From: QKTW01 sp052161885
GTDB taxonomy: Bacteria; Bacteroidota; Bacteroidia; Chitinophagales; Chitinophagaceae
Assembly (NCBI GenBank): GCA_052161885.1
Contig: CP197396.1
Span: forward strand, 2,294,001-2,358,000
Length of the DNA stretch: 64,000 nucleotides
Reading direction: 5' to 3'
Shown one piece after another: positions 33,198 to 41,269 of the stretch. Positions within the stretch are counted from its first letter, which is position 1. Each line of letters starts with the position of its first letter. The position numbers and the translations under genes were made by a program. The notes beneath the pieces are model-generated. The model did no database searches and was not told the DNA's origin. It worked only from the letters and a program-made list of their open reading frames with translations.

Positions 33198-33264
33198 GCC
33201 GCATAGTGTCACGTTATTAGAAAGAAGCCCGCGCCATAATTGTTTACACTTAACATATTTCTGA

Positions 33265-33675
33265 ATGGAAAGAAAAGAATTCCTGCAATTCGCAGGTGCC
33301 TTTTGCGGCGTAACCATCATGGGCGGCCTGCTGACAGCATGCTCCAAGAATGACAGCGGCAGTACTGCGGCTCCATCTGCCAATTTTACGGTAGACCTCA
33401 GTGCATCTTCCAACGCAGCACTTACCAACGTTGGCGGGCACATTACACAAAACAATATAAACATCGTCCACACCTCATCCGGGTATGTAGCCTTCTCCGC
33501 TATATGCACACACCAGGGCTGTACTGTAGGCTATAATGGCAGTTCCAATGAGTTTGTATGCCCCTGCCATGGCGGCGTATACAGCATTACCGGCGCTGTG
33601 GTATCCGGGCCACCGCCGTCTGCATTAAAACAATATACAGTAAACCAGAACGGCAACGTTCTTACTATTACCTGA
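33265..33675 (+). CDS. Rieske [2Fe-2S] lipoprotein
   Basis: A 136-aa exported Rieske protein. The cluster ligands are C81-T-H83 and C99-x2-H102 in ICTHQGCTVG and FVCPCHGGVYS; C86 and C101 are placed to form the disulfide seen in high-potential Rieske proteins. The N-terminus (ERKEFLQFAGAFCGVTIMGG) is followed by a lipobox LLTAC26, so it is likely anchored to a periplasmic face. It is the standalone type, not fused to cytochrome bc, and may pass electrons to an unknown periplasmic partner. Confidence 0.9.
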   Translation: MERKEFLQFAGAFCGVTIMGGLLTACSKNDSGSTAAPSANFTVDLSASSNAALTNVGGHITQNNINIVHTSSGYVAFSAICTHQGCTVGYNGSSNEFVCPCHGGVYSITGAVVSGPPPSALKQYTVNQNGNVLTIT

Positions 33676-33797
33676 TAATCTGAAAGAGCTTTTTGGCTGA
33701 AAGGGGGATGGAGTTGGGGGATATTTAGGTGAATTACTGCCTGAATAGCCCCTTAATTTGTACCTTACAGCCCTTAAAAGTAATCTCCATTATATAA

Positions 33798-34988
33798 ATG
33801 AAAAAACTGATCGCATTGATGGCTGTTGCCATGCCGCTGCTGGTAAACGCCCAGGACGACCTCGTAAAAAAGCTGGACAATAATAAAAGCGACAGCGCCA
33901 AAAAAGCTTTCACTTTCAAAAAAGTGATTGATCTCGGAACCACATCTGTAAAGAACCAGGCGAGTTCAGGCACCTGCTGGAGCTATTCTACCAACTCTTT
34001 TGTAGAAAGTGAAATGATCCACGCCGGCAAAACTCCGGTGCAGCTGTCACAGATATTTTCCGCCCATTGCGTCTACAAAGACAAAGCGGTTGCTTATGTA
34101 CGCATGCACGGAGATTTCTCCTGGGGAGACGGCGGCGAATGCCATGATGTGATAAACATGTATGCGAAATACGGTGCAATGCCGCAGGAAGCCTATACAG
34201 GCCTTAACTACGGTACCAGCAAAAACAAATTCGGCGAAATGCAGGCTGTACTGAAAGGTATGCTCGATGCAATCGTGAAAAATCCGAATGGCAAACTTAC
34301 CACCAGCTGGAATAAAGCCTTTAATGCAGTACTGGACGCTTATCTCGGCGAAATCCCTGAAAAATTTACCTGGAAAGGAAAAACATATACTCCGCGCACT
34401 TTTGCTGACGAAGTAGTGGGTATTAACCCTGCTGATTATGTAGAGCTGTCTTCATTTACCGATGCGCCCTATTACAAAAAAACCATGCTGATGGTGCAGG
34501 ACAACTGGGCGCTGCAGAAAGTATATAATGTAAAAATGAACGACCTCACCGACATCGTCGACAATGCCCTGAAAAACGGCTATACGGTTGCATGGGCGGC
34601 TGATGTAAGTGAGAAATATTTCAGCTGGAAAAATGGTGTTGCTTTCGTACCTGAAAAAGACTGGGACGATATGGAAGAAGATGAGCAGAAAAACCTGTTC
34701 AAAGGCCCTAAGCCCGACCGCGTGATCACTCCGGAAATGCGCCAGAAAGCATTTGACAACTACGAAACTACAGATGACCATGGTATGCACATCGTAGGAC
34801 TTGCCACAGACCAGACCGGCAAAGAATACTACATCGTGAAAAACTCATGGGGCGATAAAAATGACTACAAAGGCTACATCTATGTGAGCAAAGCCTATGT
34901 ACAATATAAAACCACCGGCATCCTCCTGAACAAAGGCGGCCTTCCCGGCGGTATCAAAAACAAACTGGGCCTGAATAACGAAGGTTAA
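33798..34988 (+). CDS. Exported C1 family cysteine peptidase (bleomycin hydrolase/PepC-like)
   Basis: A 396-aa peptidase with the papain-family triad: C60 in QASSGTCWSYS, H331 in DDHGMHIVG and N349 in VKNSWGD. Length and the interspersed regions (HAGKTPVQLSQIF, HGDFSWGDGGECHDV) match aminopeptidase C/bleomycin hydrolase. A signal peptide (KKLIALMAVAMPLLVNAQ) makes this an exported version, while the classic enzymes are cytoplasmic. The periplasmic location suggests peptide scavenging or envelope protein turnover. It ends before a strong palindromic terminator. The N-terminal region shows no inhibitor propeptide. Confidence 0.9.
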   Translation: MKKLIALMAVAMPLLVNAQDDLVKKLDNNKSDSAKKAFTFKKVIDLGTTSVKNQASSGTCWSYSTNSFVESEMIHAGKTPVQLSQIFSAHCVYKDKAVAYVRMHGDFSWGDGGECHDVINMYAKYGAMPQEAYTGLNYGTSKNKFGEMQAVLKGMLDAIVKNPNGKLTTSWNKAFNAVLDAYLGEIPEKFTWKGKTYTPRTFADEVVGINPADYVELSSFTDAPYYKKTMLMVQDNWALQKVYNVKMNDLTDIVDNALKNGYTVAWAADVSEKYFSWKNGVAFVPEKDWDDMEEDEQKNLFKGPKPDRVITPEMRQKAFDNYETTDDHGMHIVGLATDQTGKEYYIVKNSWGDKNDYKGYIYVSKAYVQYKTTGILLNKGGLPGGIKNKLGLNNEG

Positions 34989-35008
34989 TCATCAGATGTT
35001 CGACAATT

Positions 35009-35040
35009 AAAAAAGGTGAGCCGATCGGCTCACCTTTTTT
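35009..35040. terminator. Bidirectional palindromic terminator
   Basis: A palindrome with arms AAAAAAGGTGAGCCGA and TCGGCTCACCTTTTTT; the centre CGATCG is self-complementary. It lies between the convergent C1 peptidase and YjbR genes and has T tracts for both directions. Confidence 0.88.
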
Positions 35041-35124
35041 AATATCATTTATTACAATTAGATCAAATTCCCAAAAACCAAATCCCTTTCAACCTGTTAA
35101 CATCAACTTATTAACCTTTCCACA

Positions 35125-35472
35125 CTACAACAGCCCCAACTCCTTTCTCAGTTTCTTCGTCAACCCTTCTACCACCAGGTCATACGACTGGCGTATATAG
35201 TGCTGCCATTCTTTAGGTTTCAGTTTGCTGCGCTGCTGCACACTTACCCATTTCCTGCGGGCAAAATGCGGCGCCTGTATGATCCCGTCACGTTCCGTAA
35301 GTGCATCAAATTCTTCTTCCGGTATTTTAAAAGCCGATGACGAATCATCTTCAAAACCTGTGATCAGGTACATCTTACCGCCTACAGAAAAACACAGGTG
35401 TTCTTCCCATTTTATGTCCTCGGTAGTATGCGGCAGGCCCAGGCAAAATGTACGCAGTGATTCTGTATCCAT
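35125..35472 (-). CDS. MmcQ/YjbR family protein
   Basis: A 115-aa MmcQ/YjbR protein. The family core is seen in LGLPHTTEDIKWEEHLCFSVG, KMYLITGFE and RKWVSVQQRSKLKPKEWQHYI. The fold resembles a CyaY-like domain with DNA-binding suggested for MmcQ, but no function is established. It is cytoplasmic. It lies 53 bp downstream of the kynU stop on the same strand, separated by the palindrome at 35486, so it may have its own promoter. Confidence 0.88.
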   Translation of the reverse strand: MDTESLRTFCLGLPHTTEDIKWEEHLCFSVGGKMYLITGFEDDSSSAFKIPEEEFDALTERDGIIQAPHFARRKWVSVQQRSKLKPKEWQHYIRQSYDLVVEGLTKKLRKELGLL

Positions 35473-35485
35473 ACTTTATTTTTAA

Positions 35486-35518
35486 AACGTTGACAGCGCC
35501 CAAAACGCTGTCAACGTT
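35486..35518. repeat. 13-bp palindromic hairpin, related to 26413-26445
   Basis: AACGTTGACAGCG at 35486-35498 and its exact reverse complement at 35506-35518, spacer CCCAAAA. It sits 8 bp after the kynU stop on the minus strand and could act as its terminator, but the T tract is only four bases. Its arms match those of the 26413 hairpin except for one base pair. Confidence 0.7.
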
Positions 35519-35525
35519 AATAATA

Positions 35526-36791
35526 TTATTCCATATTTTTCAATATCTCATAGAAGCGATAGCAATCTTCATACGTATTGTACAAAGGTACGGGGGCGAT
35601 GCGTATTACATTAGGTTCGCGCCAGTCGGCAATAACCCCCTCTGCGGTAAGTTTATCAAACACTTCGCGGCCACGGGCACCAAACAGCAATGAAAGCTGG
35701 CAGCCACGACGTGCAGTATCTGCCGGTGTGATAATGGTAAATGGCAGGTGGCTGATATCTTTCAGCAGGTATTCGAGATAGCTGGTCATGCGCAGGCTTT
35801 TTTCACGCAACGCTGCCATACCTGCCTTTTCGTAAATATCAAGAGAAGCAAGATGCGCTACCATGTTAAAAACAGGCGCATTGCTCATTTGCCAGCTGGC
35901 AGCGCCGGCCTGAGGCACGAAACCTTTTTCCATTTTAAAACGGGTCTTCTCTTCATTGCCCCACCAACCGCCAAGACGGAAAACCTTAGGATTGTTACCG
36001 TGATGTTCATGTACAAAAATGCCACCAACACCACCGGGACCGGAGTTCAGATATTTGTAAGAGCACCAGCAGGCAAAATCCACATTCCAGTCGTGCAACT
36101 GCAGCGGCACGTTACCTACAGCATGTGCCAGGTCAAAACCTGCATAAGCCCCTACCCTGTGTGCAGCCTCTGTAATGCGCTTCATATCAAACAGCTGACC
36201 GGTATAATAATTTACGCCGCCCATCATCACCATAGCCAATGAAGAACCGGCTTCCGCAATGGCAGCAAGAACATCTTCTTCTTCAATAATATAAGCACCT
36301 TCACGTGGTTTCAGCTCAATGATCGCCTCTTCCGGATCATAGCCATGCATCCGTACCTGCGTTTCTACAGCATACTGATCACTGGGAAAAGCACCCGCTT
36401 CCATGATTATTTTATAGCGGTCACCTTCCGGGCGGTAAAAGGAGATCATCAGCAGATGCAGGTTTACCGTGAGCGTATTCATAGCCACTACTTCATTCTT
36501 ATCTGCGCCAACAATTCTGCCCAGTTGCTCGGAGAAGTTATGATGATATGAAAACCACGGATGGCGCGCCTGGAAATGCCCTTCCACACCATATTTAGCC
36601 CAGTCTTCCAGCTCCTGTTCCATCAGGTAAGAAACACTTTTAGGCTGCAGGCCCAGTGAATTTCCGCAGAAATAATGAACGTCTTTATCGTTATGTTGGG
36701 GAAAAAGAAATCTTTCACGAAATGGATAGAGAAAATCTACCTGGTCCTGGCTTTGCGCGTATTCAAGACTTGCTTCAAAATTTGCCTGCAT
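35526..36791 (-). CDS. kynU: Kynureninase
   Basis: A 421-aa PLP enzyme from the ATG at 36791; the longer frame to 36950 is untranslated leader. The PLP-binding Lys is K246 in CWCSYKYLNSGPGG, with D220 and H223 in GFDLAHAVGN near it. The N-terminal FCGNSLGLQPKS and the GVNYYTGQLFDM strand are family hallmarks. It converts kynurenine to anthranilate, or 3-hydroxykynurenine to 3-hydroxyanthranilate, in tryptophan breakdown or NAD synthesis. No other kynurenine pathway gene is beside it. A TATTTTTG promoter element lies at 36811-36818 upstream. Confidence 0.95.
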   Translation of the reverse strand: MQANFEASLEYAQSQDQVDFLYPFRERFLFPQHNDKDVHYFCGNSLGLQPKSVSYLMEQELEDWAKYGVEGHFQARHPWFSYHHNFSEQLGRIVGADKNEVVAMNTLTVNLHLLMISFYRPEGDRYKIIMEAGAFPSDQYAVETQVRMHGYDPEEAIIELKPREGAYIIEEEDVLAAIAEAGSSLAMVMMGGVNYYTGQLFDMKRITEAAHRVGAYAGFDLAHAVGNVPLQLHDWNVDFACWCSYKYLNSGPGGVGGIFVHEHHGNNPKVFRLGGWWGNEEKTRFKMEKGFVPQAGAASWQMSNAPVFNMVAHLASLDIYEKAGMAALREKSLRMTSYLEYLLKDISHLPFTIITPADTARRGCQLSLLFGARGREVFDKLTAEGVIADWREPNVIRIAPVPLYNTYEDCYRFYEILKNME

Positions 36792-36810
36792 GAGCAATAT
36801 GATTTGCGGG

Positions 36811-36818
36811 CAAAAATA
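36811..36818 (-). promoter_or_regulatory. -7 element of kynU
   Basis: TATTTTTG on the minus strand, an exact TAnnTTTG match 19 bp before the kynU ATG. No clear TTTG box is found upstream at 19-20 bp. The rest of 36792-37049 is low-complexity DNA without a gene. Confidence 0.45.
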
Positions 36819-37049
36819 GCGTTTGGTCTCGGAAAATGCTAATTGGAATATGGGAGATGTGGTAATGTGATGAATGTGGTAATCCGGTATGGCTAATTGG
36901 TAAGAGATAATGCCATAAAAGCATATTAACACATAAACGCATAAACCCACCAGCTAATTTCCACATGCTCAAATTCCCACATTCATCATATCCCTCTTCT
37001 GGCACAATTTATTCTGGCATTTCAATGATCGTTAACCAAAAACACACGT

Positions 37050-37565
37050 ATGAAGAAAGCGTTGTATATACTGGGCTTGCTGGCAAGTCCGGTATTTTTC
37101 AGCCAGGCAGCACGGGCACAGGCCGGTGACCTGGGACTGGGACTAAGGCTTACACCCGACGGCGGTGGTGCCACACTGAAGTATTTTGCTACCCGCAATG
37201 TAGCTATAGAAGGACAATTAAATGCAGGCGGGATCTTTGGCCTGGAGGGCACAAGCGTATCTGCCGTAGGGCTTGCAGAGTATCATATCATTTTTCCCGA
37301 TCCGTCCTGGCGCATATTCTTTGGCGGCGGTGTGCATATCGGCTCCTGGGACCGCGATAACGGAGACGGAACGGAATTTATCTTCGGTATTGACGGCATT
37401 GGCGGTGTGGAATATAAGTTCAAAAATATACCGCTGGGATTAAGTGCTGATTTTAAGCCTGCTATCAATTTCGTCACAGATGTTGATTTCTTTCCCCATA
37501 ATTTATTCGGTGCCTCAGCCCGGTTTTACCTCGGCAGCGGTCATCACACAACACATCACAGATAA
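37050..37565 (+). CDS. Outer-membrane beta-barrel protein, OmpA-like or porin family
   Basis: A 171-aa exported protein with signal peptide KKALYILGLLASPVFFSQAARAQ. The mature strands (LGLRLTPDGGGATLKYFA, NVAIEGQLNAGG, GLSADFKPAINFVTDVD, LFGASARFYLG) form a small 8-strand barrel typical of Bacteroidota OmpW/OmpA-type outer-membrane proteins. The C-terminal tail is short and His-rich (GSGHHTTHHR), beyond the last strand. Function unknown; a terminator follows. Confidence 0.8.
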   Translation: MKKALYILGLLASPVFFSQAARAQAGDLGLGLRLTPDGGGATLKYFATRNVAIEGQLNAGGIFGLEGTSVSAVGLAEYHIIFPDPSWRIFFGGGVHIGSWDRDNGDGTEFIFGIDGIGGVEYKFKNIPLGLSADFKPAINFVTDVDFFPHNLFGASARFYLGSGHHTTHHR

Positions 37566-37586
37566 TTTTTTAGTGTAATTTTTTAC

Positions 37587-37611
37587 AGAGGTCCTTCCCG
37601 GACCTCTTTTT
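37587..37611 (+). terminator. Intrinsic terminator after the barrel gene
   Basis: An 8-bp stem (AGAGGTCC/GGACCTCT) with a TTCCC loop followed by TTTT, 22 bp past the stop codon. Confidence 0.8.
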
Positions 37612-37694
37612 ACATATACCGGCGCTGTACATGTTTTTTTATATTGAGATGAGGCCGTTATACCGGCAAAACTGTATGCTCATGATTACAATTC

Positions 37695-37725
37695 TTTGTT
37701 GTATGGGCAGTTTCATGTAGGTTTG
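37695..37725 (+). promoter_or_regulatory. Full consensus promoter of the lemA operon
   Basis: TTTG at 37695-37698, exactly 19 bp, then TAGGTTTG at 37718-37725. Both boxes match the Bacteroidota -33/-7 consensus. Transcription would begin near 37731, leaving a leader of about 14 nt before the lemA ATG at 37745. It is the cleanest promoter in the window. Confidence 0.8.
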
Positions 37726-37744
37726 ATTAAAATTTTTATCCGTT

Positions 37745-38335
37745 ATGAAAGGAGGAACAATTGCCCTGATCGTATTACTCGCGATCCTGCTGATTGGTGG
37801 CTGTGCAACCTGCAATCTGCAGCGCAGCATGGTATCGCTCGACGAAAATGTAAAAAGTAAATGGGGTGAAGTGCAGAACCAGTATCAGCGCCGCTCTGAT
37901 CTCGTGCCCAACCTTGTAAATACAGTGAAAGGTGCTGCCAATTTTGAAAAATCAACACTGGAGGCCGTAACACAGGCTCGTGCCAATGCTACCAGCCTTA
38001 AAGTAGACCCCAACGATCTTTCCCCTGAAAAGATCAAAGAATTCCAGGCGCGCCAGGGAGAACTGAGCCAGGCACTGGGCCGGTTGCTGATGGTGACAGA
38101 AAACTATCCTCAGCTGAGAGCTACGGAAGGTTTCCGCGACCTGCAGGTACAGCTTGAAGGAACAGAAAACCGTATTACGGTGTCCCGTAAAGACTTTAAC
38201 GATGCCGTACAGCAATACAATACCACGCTCCGTTCATTCCCCAACAATCTGCTGGCCGGCATGTTTGGCTTCCAGGTAAAAGGCATGTTTGAGGCAGAAG
38301 CAGGCGCACAAAAAGCACCTACGGTTCAGTTTTAG
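37745..38335 (+). CDS. lemA: LemA family protein
   Basis: A 196-aa LemA protein. One N-terminal transmembrane helix (IALIVLLAILLIGGCATC) is followed by the conserved coiled-helical core: LDENVKSKWGEVQNQYQRR, SDLVPNLVNTVKG and ENRITVSRKDFNDAVQQYN. A Cys in IGGCATC could make it lipid-linked. LemA is a membrane protein of unclear function, often next to TPM-domain genes, as here. It is the first gene of a LemA-TPM-TPM operon and has the strongest promoter signal in the window. Confidence 0.95.
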   Translation: MKGGTIALIVLLAILLIGGCATCNLQRSMVSLDENVKSKWGEVQNQYQRRSDLVPNLVNTVKGAANFEKSTLEAVTQARANATSLKVDPNDLSPEKIKEFQARQGELSQALGRLLMVTENYPQLRATEGFRDLQVQLEGTENRITVSRKDFNDAVQQYNTTLRSFPNNLLAGMFGFQVKGMFEAEAGAQKAPTVQF

Positions 38336-38360
38336 TAGTACTGCAATAAAAACACAGCCT

Positions 38361-38819
38361 ATGTTCTTCTTCCGGAAGAAAAAAGATTTGCTTTCCCCCG
38401 AAGCACAGGAAATGGTAGTTGCTGCGCTCCGCGAAGCAGAGCGGGGTACAACCGGCGAAATCCGCATCTTCATAGAATCCAAATGTGCCTATGTAGACGC
38501 TATGGACCGCGCCAGGGAAATATTTCAGCAGCTACGGATGGAAAAGACCACCAGGCGCAATGCTGTGTTGATTTATCTGGCACTGGACCATCACCAGTTT
38601 GCCATCATGGGCGATGTGGAGATATATGAAAAAGCCGGCGGTCCCGCATTCTGGGAAAAAGCGGCTGAACGGCTGAGAGAATACCTGAGCGGAGGAATGG
38701 TGGCAGAAGGACTGTGCGTATGCCTGGCAGAACTCGCCAAAACAATGGCAGCACACTTCCCTTATGATCCCGATGTGGCTAAAAATGAATTGCCTGACGA
38801 AATAGTATTCGGCAAATAA
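38361..38819 (+). CDS. TPM domain protein, short cytoplasmic form
   Basis: A 152-aa TPM-domain protein from the ATG at 38361 (an earlier frame start overlaps lemA). The TPM core reads GTTGEIRIFIESK, NAVLIYLALDHHQFAIMGD and FWEKAAERLREYLSGG. It lacks a signal peptide or transmembrane segment, so it is cytoplasmic. TPM domains occur in photosystem II repair proteins and in bacterial YgcG-type proteins; a phosphatase activity was reported for the plant protein. Its stop and the next start share one base (TAATG at 38817-38821). Confidence 0.9.
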   Translation: MFFFRKKKDLLSPEAQEMVVAALREAERGTTGEIRIFIESKCAYVDAMDRAREIFQQLRMEKTTRRNAVLIYLALDHHQFAIMGDVEIYEKAGGPAFWEKAAERLREYLSGGMVAEGLCVCLAELAKTMAAHFPYDPDVAKNELPDEIVFGK

Positions 38820-39634
38820 TGAGACAGAAAATATATGCCGGCCTGCGGGCCATTGCCCTGGTCATATTGTTCAGCTTACTGCACACCAATCTCCGTGCGC
38901 AGCATGATGCCGATTTCCCTAAGCCATCTGATCCGCCACAACTGGTTAATGACCTGGCACATGTAATGAGTGCGGATGAGGTACACCAGCTGGAAACAAA
39001 ACTGACAGATTATGATCGTACCACTTCGGTTCAGATTACTATTCTCACAGTAAAAAGTATCGGCTCCTATGATCCGGCACAGTATGGACTGGAGATACTG
39101 CGGCGCTGGGGCATCGGCAACAAAGGCAAAAATAACGGGGTCATCGTACTGGCGGCTATAGACGATCATAAAATCAATATTTCTACTGGTTATGGACTGG
39201 AGGGTGCGCTGCCTGATGCATTATGCGGCCGCATTATCCGCAACGAAATGGCGCCTTCATTTAAGAACAGTAACTACTATGAAGGTTTCGGCAAAGCAGC
39301 AGACGCCATCATAGCTGCAACCAAGGGTGAATACACTGCTGATGAAGGATACGCAAACCGGGGTGAACGTCATGGCATTGGTCTTGGCGGTGCTATTGCC
39401 ATCATTGTGATCATTTACCTGGTCATCTGGCTTGGCAGCCGTGGTGGTGGCGGTGGTGGCGGCGGTTATATGAGCCGTCGCGGATATCGCGGTTTTGGTG
39501 GCGGCTGGATCGGAGGATTTGGCGGCTTCGGAGGAGGCGGTGGTGGCTGGGGCGGTGGAGGCTCCGGTGGTGGTGGTTTTGGCGGCTTCGGTGGCGGAAG
39601 CGGCGGTGGAGGCGGAGCAAGCGGCAGCTGGTAA
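38819..39634 (+). CDS. TPM domain protein with membrane anchor and Gly-rich tail (YgcG-like)
   Basis: A 271-aa protein with a signal peptide (LRAIALVILFSLLHTNLRAQ), a periplasmic TPM domain at about 35-165 (VNDLAHVMSADEVHQLETKL, IDDHKINISTGYGLEG), and a transmembrane helix (GGAIAIIVIIYLVIWLG). The cytoplasmic tail is a long run of Gly/Ser/Phe repeats ending in GGGGASGSW. Such tails are common in bacterial YgcG proteins. It pairs with LemA and a cytoplasmic TPM protein, suggesting a membrane complex. The function of this trio is not known. Confidence 0.93.
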   Translation: MRQKIYAGLRAIALVILFSLLHTNLRAQHDADFPKPSDPPQLVNDLAHVMSADEVHQLETKLTDYDRTTSVQITILTVKSIGSYDPAQYGLEILRRWGIGNKGKNNGVIVLAAIDDHKINISTGYGLEGALPDALCGRIIRNEMAPSFKNSNYYEGFGKAADAIIAATKGEYTADEGYANRGERHGIGLGGAIAIIVIIYLVIWLGSRGGGGGGGGYMSRRGYRGFGGGWIGGFGGFGGGGGGWGGGGSGGGGFGGFGGGSGGGGGASGSW

Positions 39635-39659
39635 CGAACTTTATTCAAACACAAAAAGT

Positions 39660-39688
39660 AAAGGGTGAATCGATCGATTCACCCTTTT
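39660..39688. terminator. Palindromic terminator after the TPM operon
   Basis: A stem of 13 bp (AAAGGGTGAATCG/CGATTCACCCTTT) around a short ATC-type centre with T tracts on both sides. It lies 26 bp past the TPM gene stop. Confidence 0.85.
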
Positions 39689-39702
39689 TATATAGTTAGT
39701 AT

Positions 39703-39750
39703 GTCATCCTGAACGGAGTCCGATAGCTCGGACGAAGGAAACTTTTCAGA
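39703..39750. repeat. Dispersed intergenic palindromic element
   Basis: TGTCATCCTGAACGGAG, then the hairpin GTCCGA-TAGC-TCGGAC, then GAAGGAAAC. To my knowledge, sequences of this type (TCATCCTGA...GTCCGATAGCTCGGAC...) recur in many Bacteroidota intergenic regions. Only one copy is present here. Confidence 0.5.
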
Positions 39751-39826
39751 ATCATTGTCCGGCTATGCTTACCATGACATTTCACGTTTTACTTCTCAGG
39801 TCTCACTATTGCCTATTCACCATCTA

Positions 39827-40480
39827 CTATTTCATGCTCTCCGCATCCTTCAGAAACTGCGCCAGACCGATGTCTGTAAGCGGATGCTTCAGCAGTCCGA
39901 GAATAGAACTGATCGGGCAGGTACATACATCAGCACCAGCTTCTGCACAACGAACGATATGCAGCGGGTTGCGGATAGACGCAGCCAGTACTTCTGTCAT
40001 AAAGCCCTGTGCATTGTAGATATTTACGATCTGCTCAATAAGCTGAACGCCATCCCAGCTACCATCGTCAATACGGCCGATGAACGGAGAAACGTAAGTA
40101 GCACCTGCTTTTGCAGCCAGTATAGCCTGACCGGCAGAAAATACGAGTGTACAGTTAGTCTGAATATCATTGTCCGTAAACCATTTGATCGCCTTGATGC
40201 CATCTTTGATCATCGGTACTTTTACAACAATGTTTTTATGGATAGCAGCCAGCTTTTTACCTTCTTCCACTATTACATCAAATGTAGTACCGAGTACTTC
40301 AGCACTTACCGGGCCATCCACGAGCTCGCATATTTTTTTATAATGCTCCATGATCGCGTCATGTCCTTTGATACCTTCTTTGGCCATCAGGGAAGGATTG
40401 GTGGTAACACCATCAAGGATACCAAGATCGTGTGCTTCTTTAATCTGGTCCAGGTTAGCTGTATCTATAAAAAATTTCAT
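39827..40480 (-). CDS. tal: Transaldolase, fructose-6-phosphate aldolase-like small form
   Basis: A 217-aa short-form transaldolase. The Schiff-base Lys is K87 in IVVKVPMIKDG, and MKFFIDTANLDQI plus GVTTNPSLMAKEG are the family opening. It belongs to the TalB/FSA-like subfamily 3, which transfers dihydroxyacetone units in the pentose phosphate pathway or splits fructose-6-phosphate; Bacteroidota usually use this form as their transaldolase. The ending LAQFLKDAESMK fits. No transketolase gene is adjacent. A TACTTTTG promoter element lies upstream at 40500-40507. Confidence 0.93.
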   Translation of the reverse strand: MKFFIDTANLDQIKEAHDLGILDGVTTNPSLMAKEGIKGHDAIMEHYKKICELVDGPVSAEVLGTTFDVIVEEGKKLAAIHKNIVVKVPMIKDGIKAIKWFTDNDIQTNCTLVFSAGQAILAAKAGATYVSPFIGRIDDGSWDGVQLIEQIVNIYNAQGFMTEVLAASIRNPLHIVRCAEAGADVCTCPISSILGLLKHPLTDIGLAQFLKDAESMK

Positions 40481-40499
40481 AAAATGATTATTTCGTGTG

Positions 40500-40507
40500 C
40501 AAAAGTA
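40500..40507 (-). promoter_or_regulatory. -7 element of the transaldolase gene
   Basis: TACTTTTG on the minus strand matches TAnnTTTG, 19 bp before the ATG at 40480. No TTTG box lies at the usual distance. Confidence 0.45.
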
Positions 40508-40543
40508 ATTAAACTATGGTTTACTGCAGAAGCAAAAAGGCGA

Positions 40544-41218
40544 TTATTTCTGGAGGTCAAACTTAAAAATGCTGCTATTGGCTTCCGGCGGCAGCAGCAG
40601 TGCTTTTTGCTCCAGCGCCTGCATCTTACGAATAAGCACAATACCGATCACTAATGTTGCTTCAGCCAGAACGCAATTGGTTATGTGCAAAGCGAAATAA
40701 ACATTTGCCTGTATTTCATGCATGAAAAATGGTATCGAGGCGAAAATGGTACATATAATAGCTGATAGCTGCGATATAAGAATCATCGTTTTTACAGATC
40801 TATCAATTTTATGTTGTCCATTCACAGCGTTCAGTTTTTCAACGATCTCCCGTGTCACCATAAAAGACAGAAAACAGTTCAAAACCGGTACTATCCCAAA
40901 TAATATCGTCCACCCCGGCTTAAATCTCGTACCTCCGGCCAGTAGACCTGCATTTTTATACGCCCGGTAAAACCACAGGCTATATACGATCACATACACA
41001 ACCAACACAATAAAATTTATTGCGTTTACAAGCACGTCGGGATTGGATTTTTTAAACAGCTCCTGCCTGCTGAAGAAGGAAGATGCCATATCGTTATTGC
41101 CGAGTACAATGCAGGCATTACAGGCAATTGCCAATATCACAACGTGCACAAGTATGTATATGAATGAAACAGTAATGGTGCGCCTCGCATCAATGGCTGT
41201 GCTTTTAAAAGCGATCAT
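40544..41218 (-). CDS. DUF4328 family membrane protein
   Basis: A 224-aa inner-membrane protein with about six helices. The DUF4328 signature reads FYRAYKNAGLLAGGTRFKPG followed by GWTILFGIVPVLNCFLSF. Segments before and after (VSFIYILVHVVILAIAC, NFIVLVVYVIVYSLW, ATLVIGIVLIRKM) are strongly hydrophobic. Function unknown. It is followed on the minus strand by the transaldolase gene after a 63-bp gap. The SRP RNA lies 51 bp upstream of it on the same strand, with its own terminator. Confidence 0.85.
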   Translation of the reverse strand: MIAFKSTAIDARRTITVSFIYILVHVVILAIACNACIVLGNNDMASSFFSRQELFKKSNPDVLVNAINFIVLVVYVIVYSLWFYRAYKNAGLLAGGTRFKPGWTILFGIVPVLNCFLSFMVTREIVEKLNAVNGQHKIDRSVKTMILISQLSAIICTIFASIPFFMHEIQANVYFALHITNCVLAEATLVIGIVLIRKMQALEQKALLLPPEANSSIFKFDLQK

Positions 41219-41269
41219 AAAAGAGAAATAGAGGATGAAGATGAGAAAAAAATCCTCTAAATAAAAAAA

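Noticed and set aside
39423..39654. Pro/His-rich minus-strand frames opposite the TPM gene
   Set aside because: They are shadows of the Gly-rich tail of the plus-strand TPM protein; GGN codons read backwards give Pro and His.
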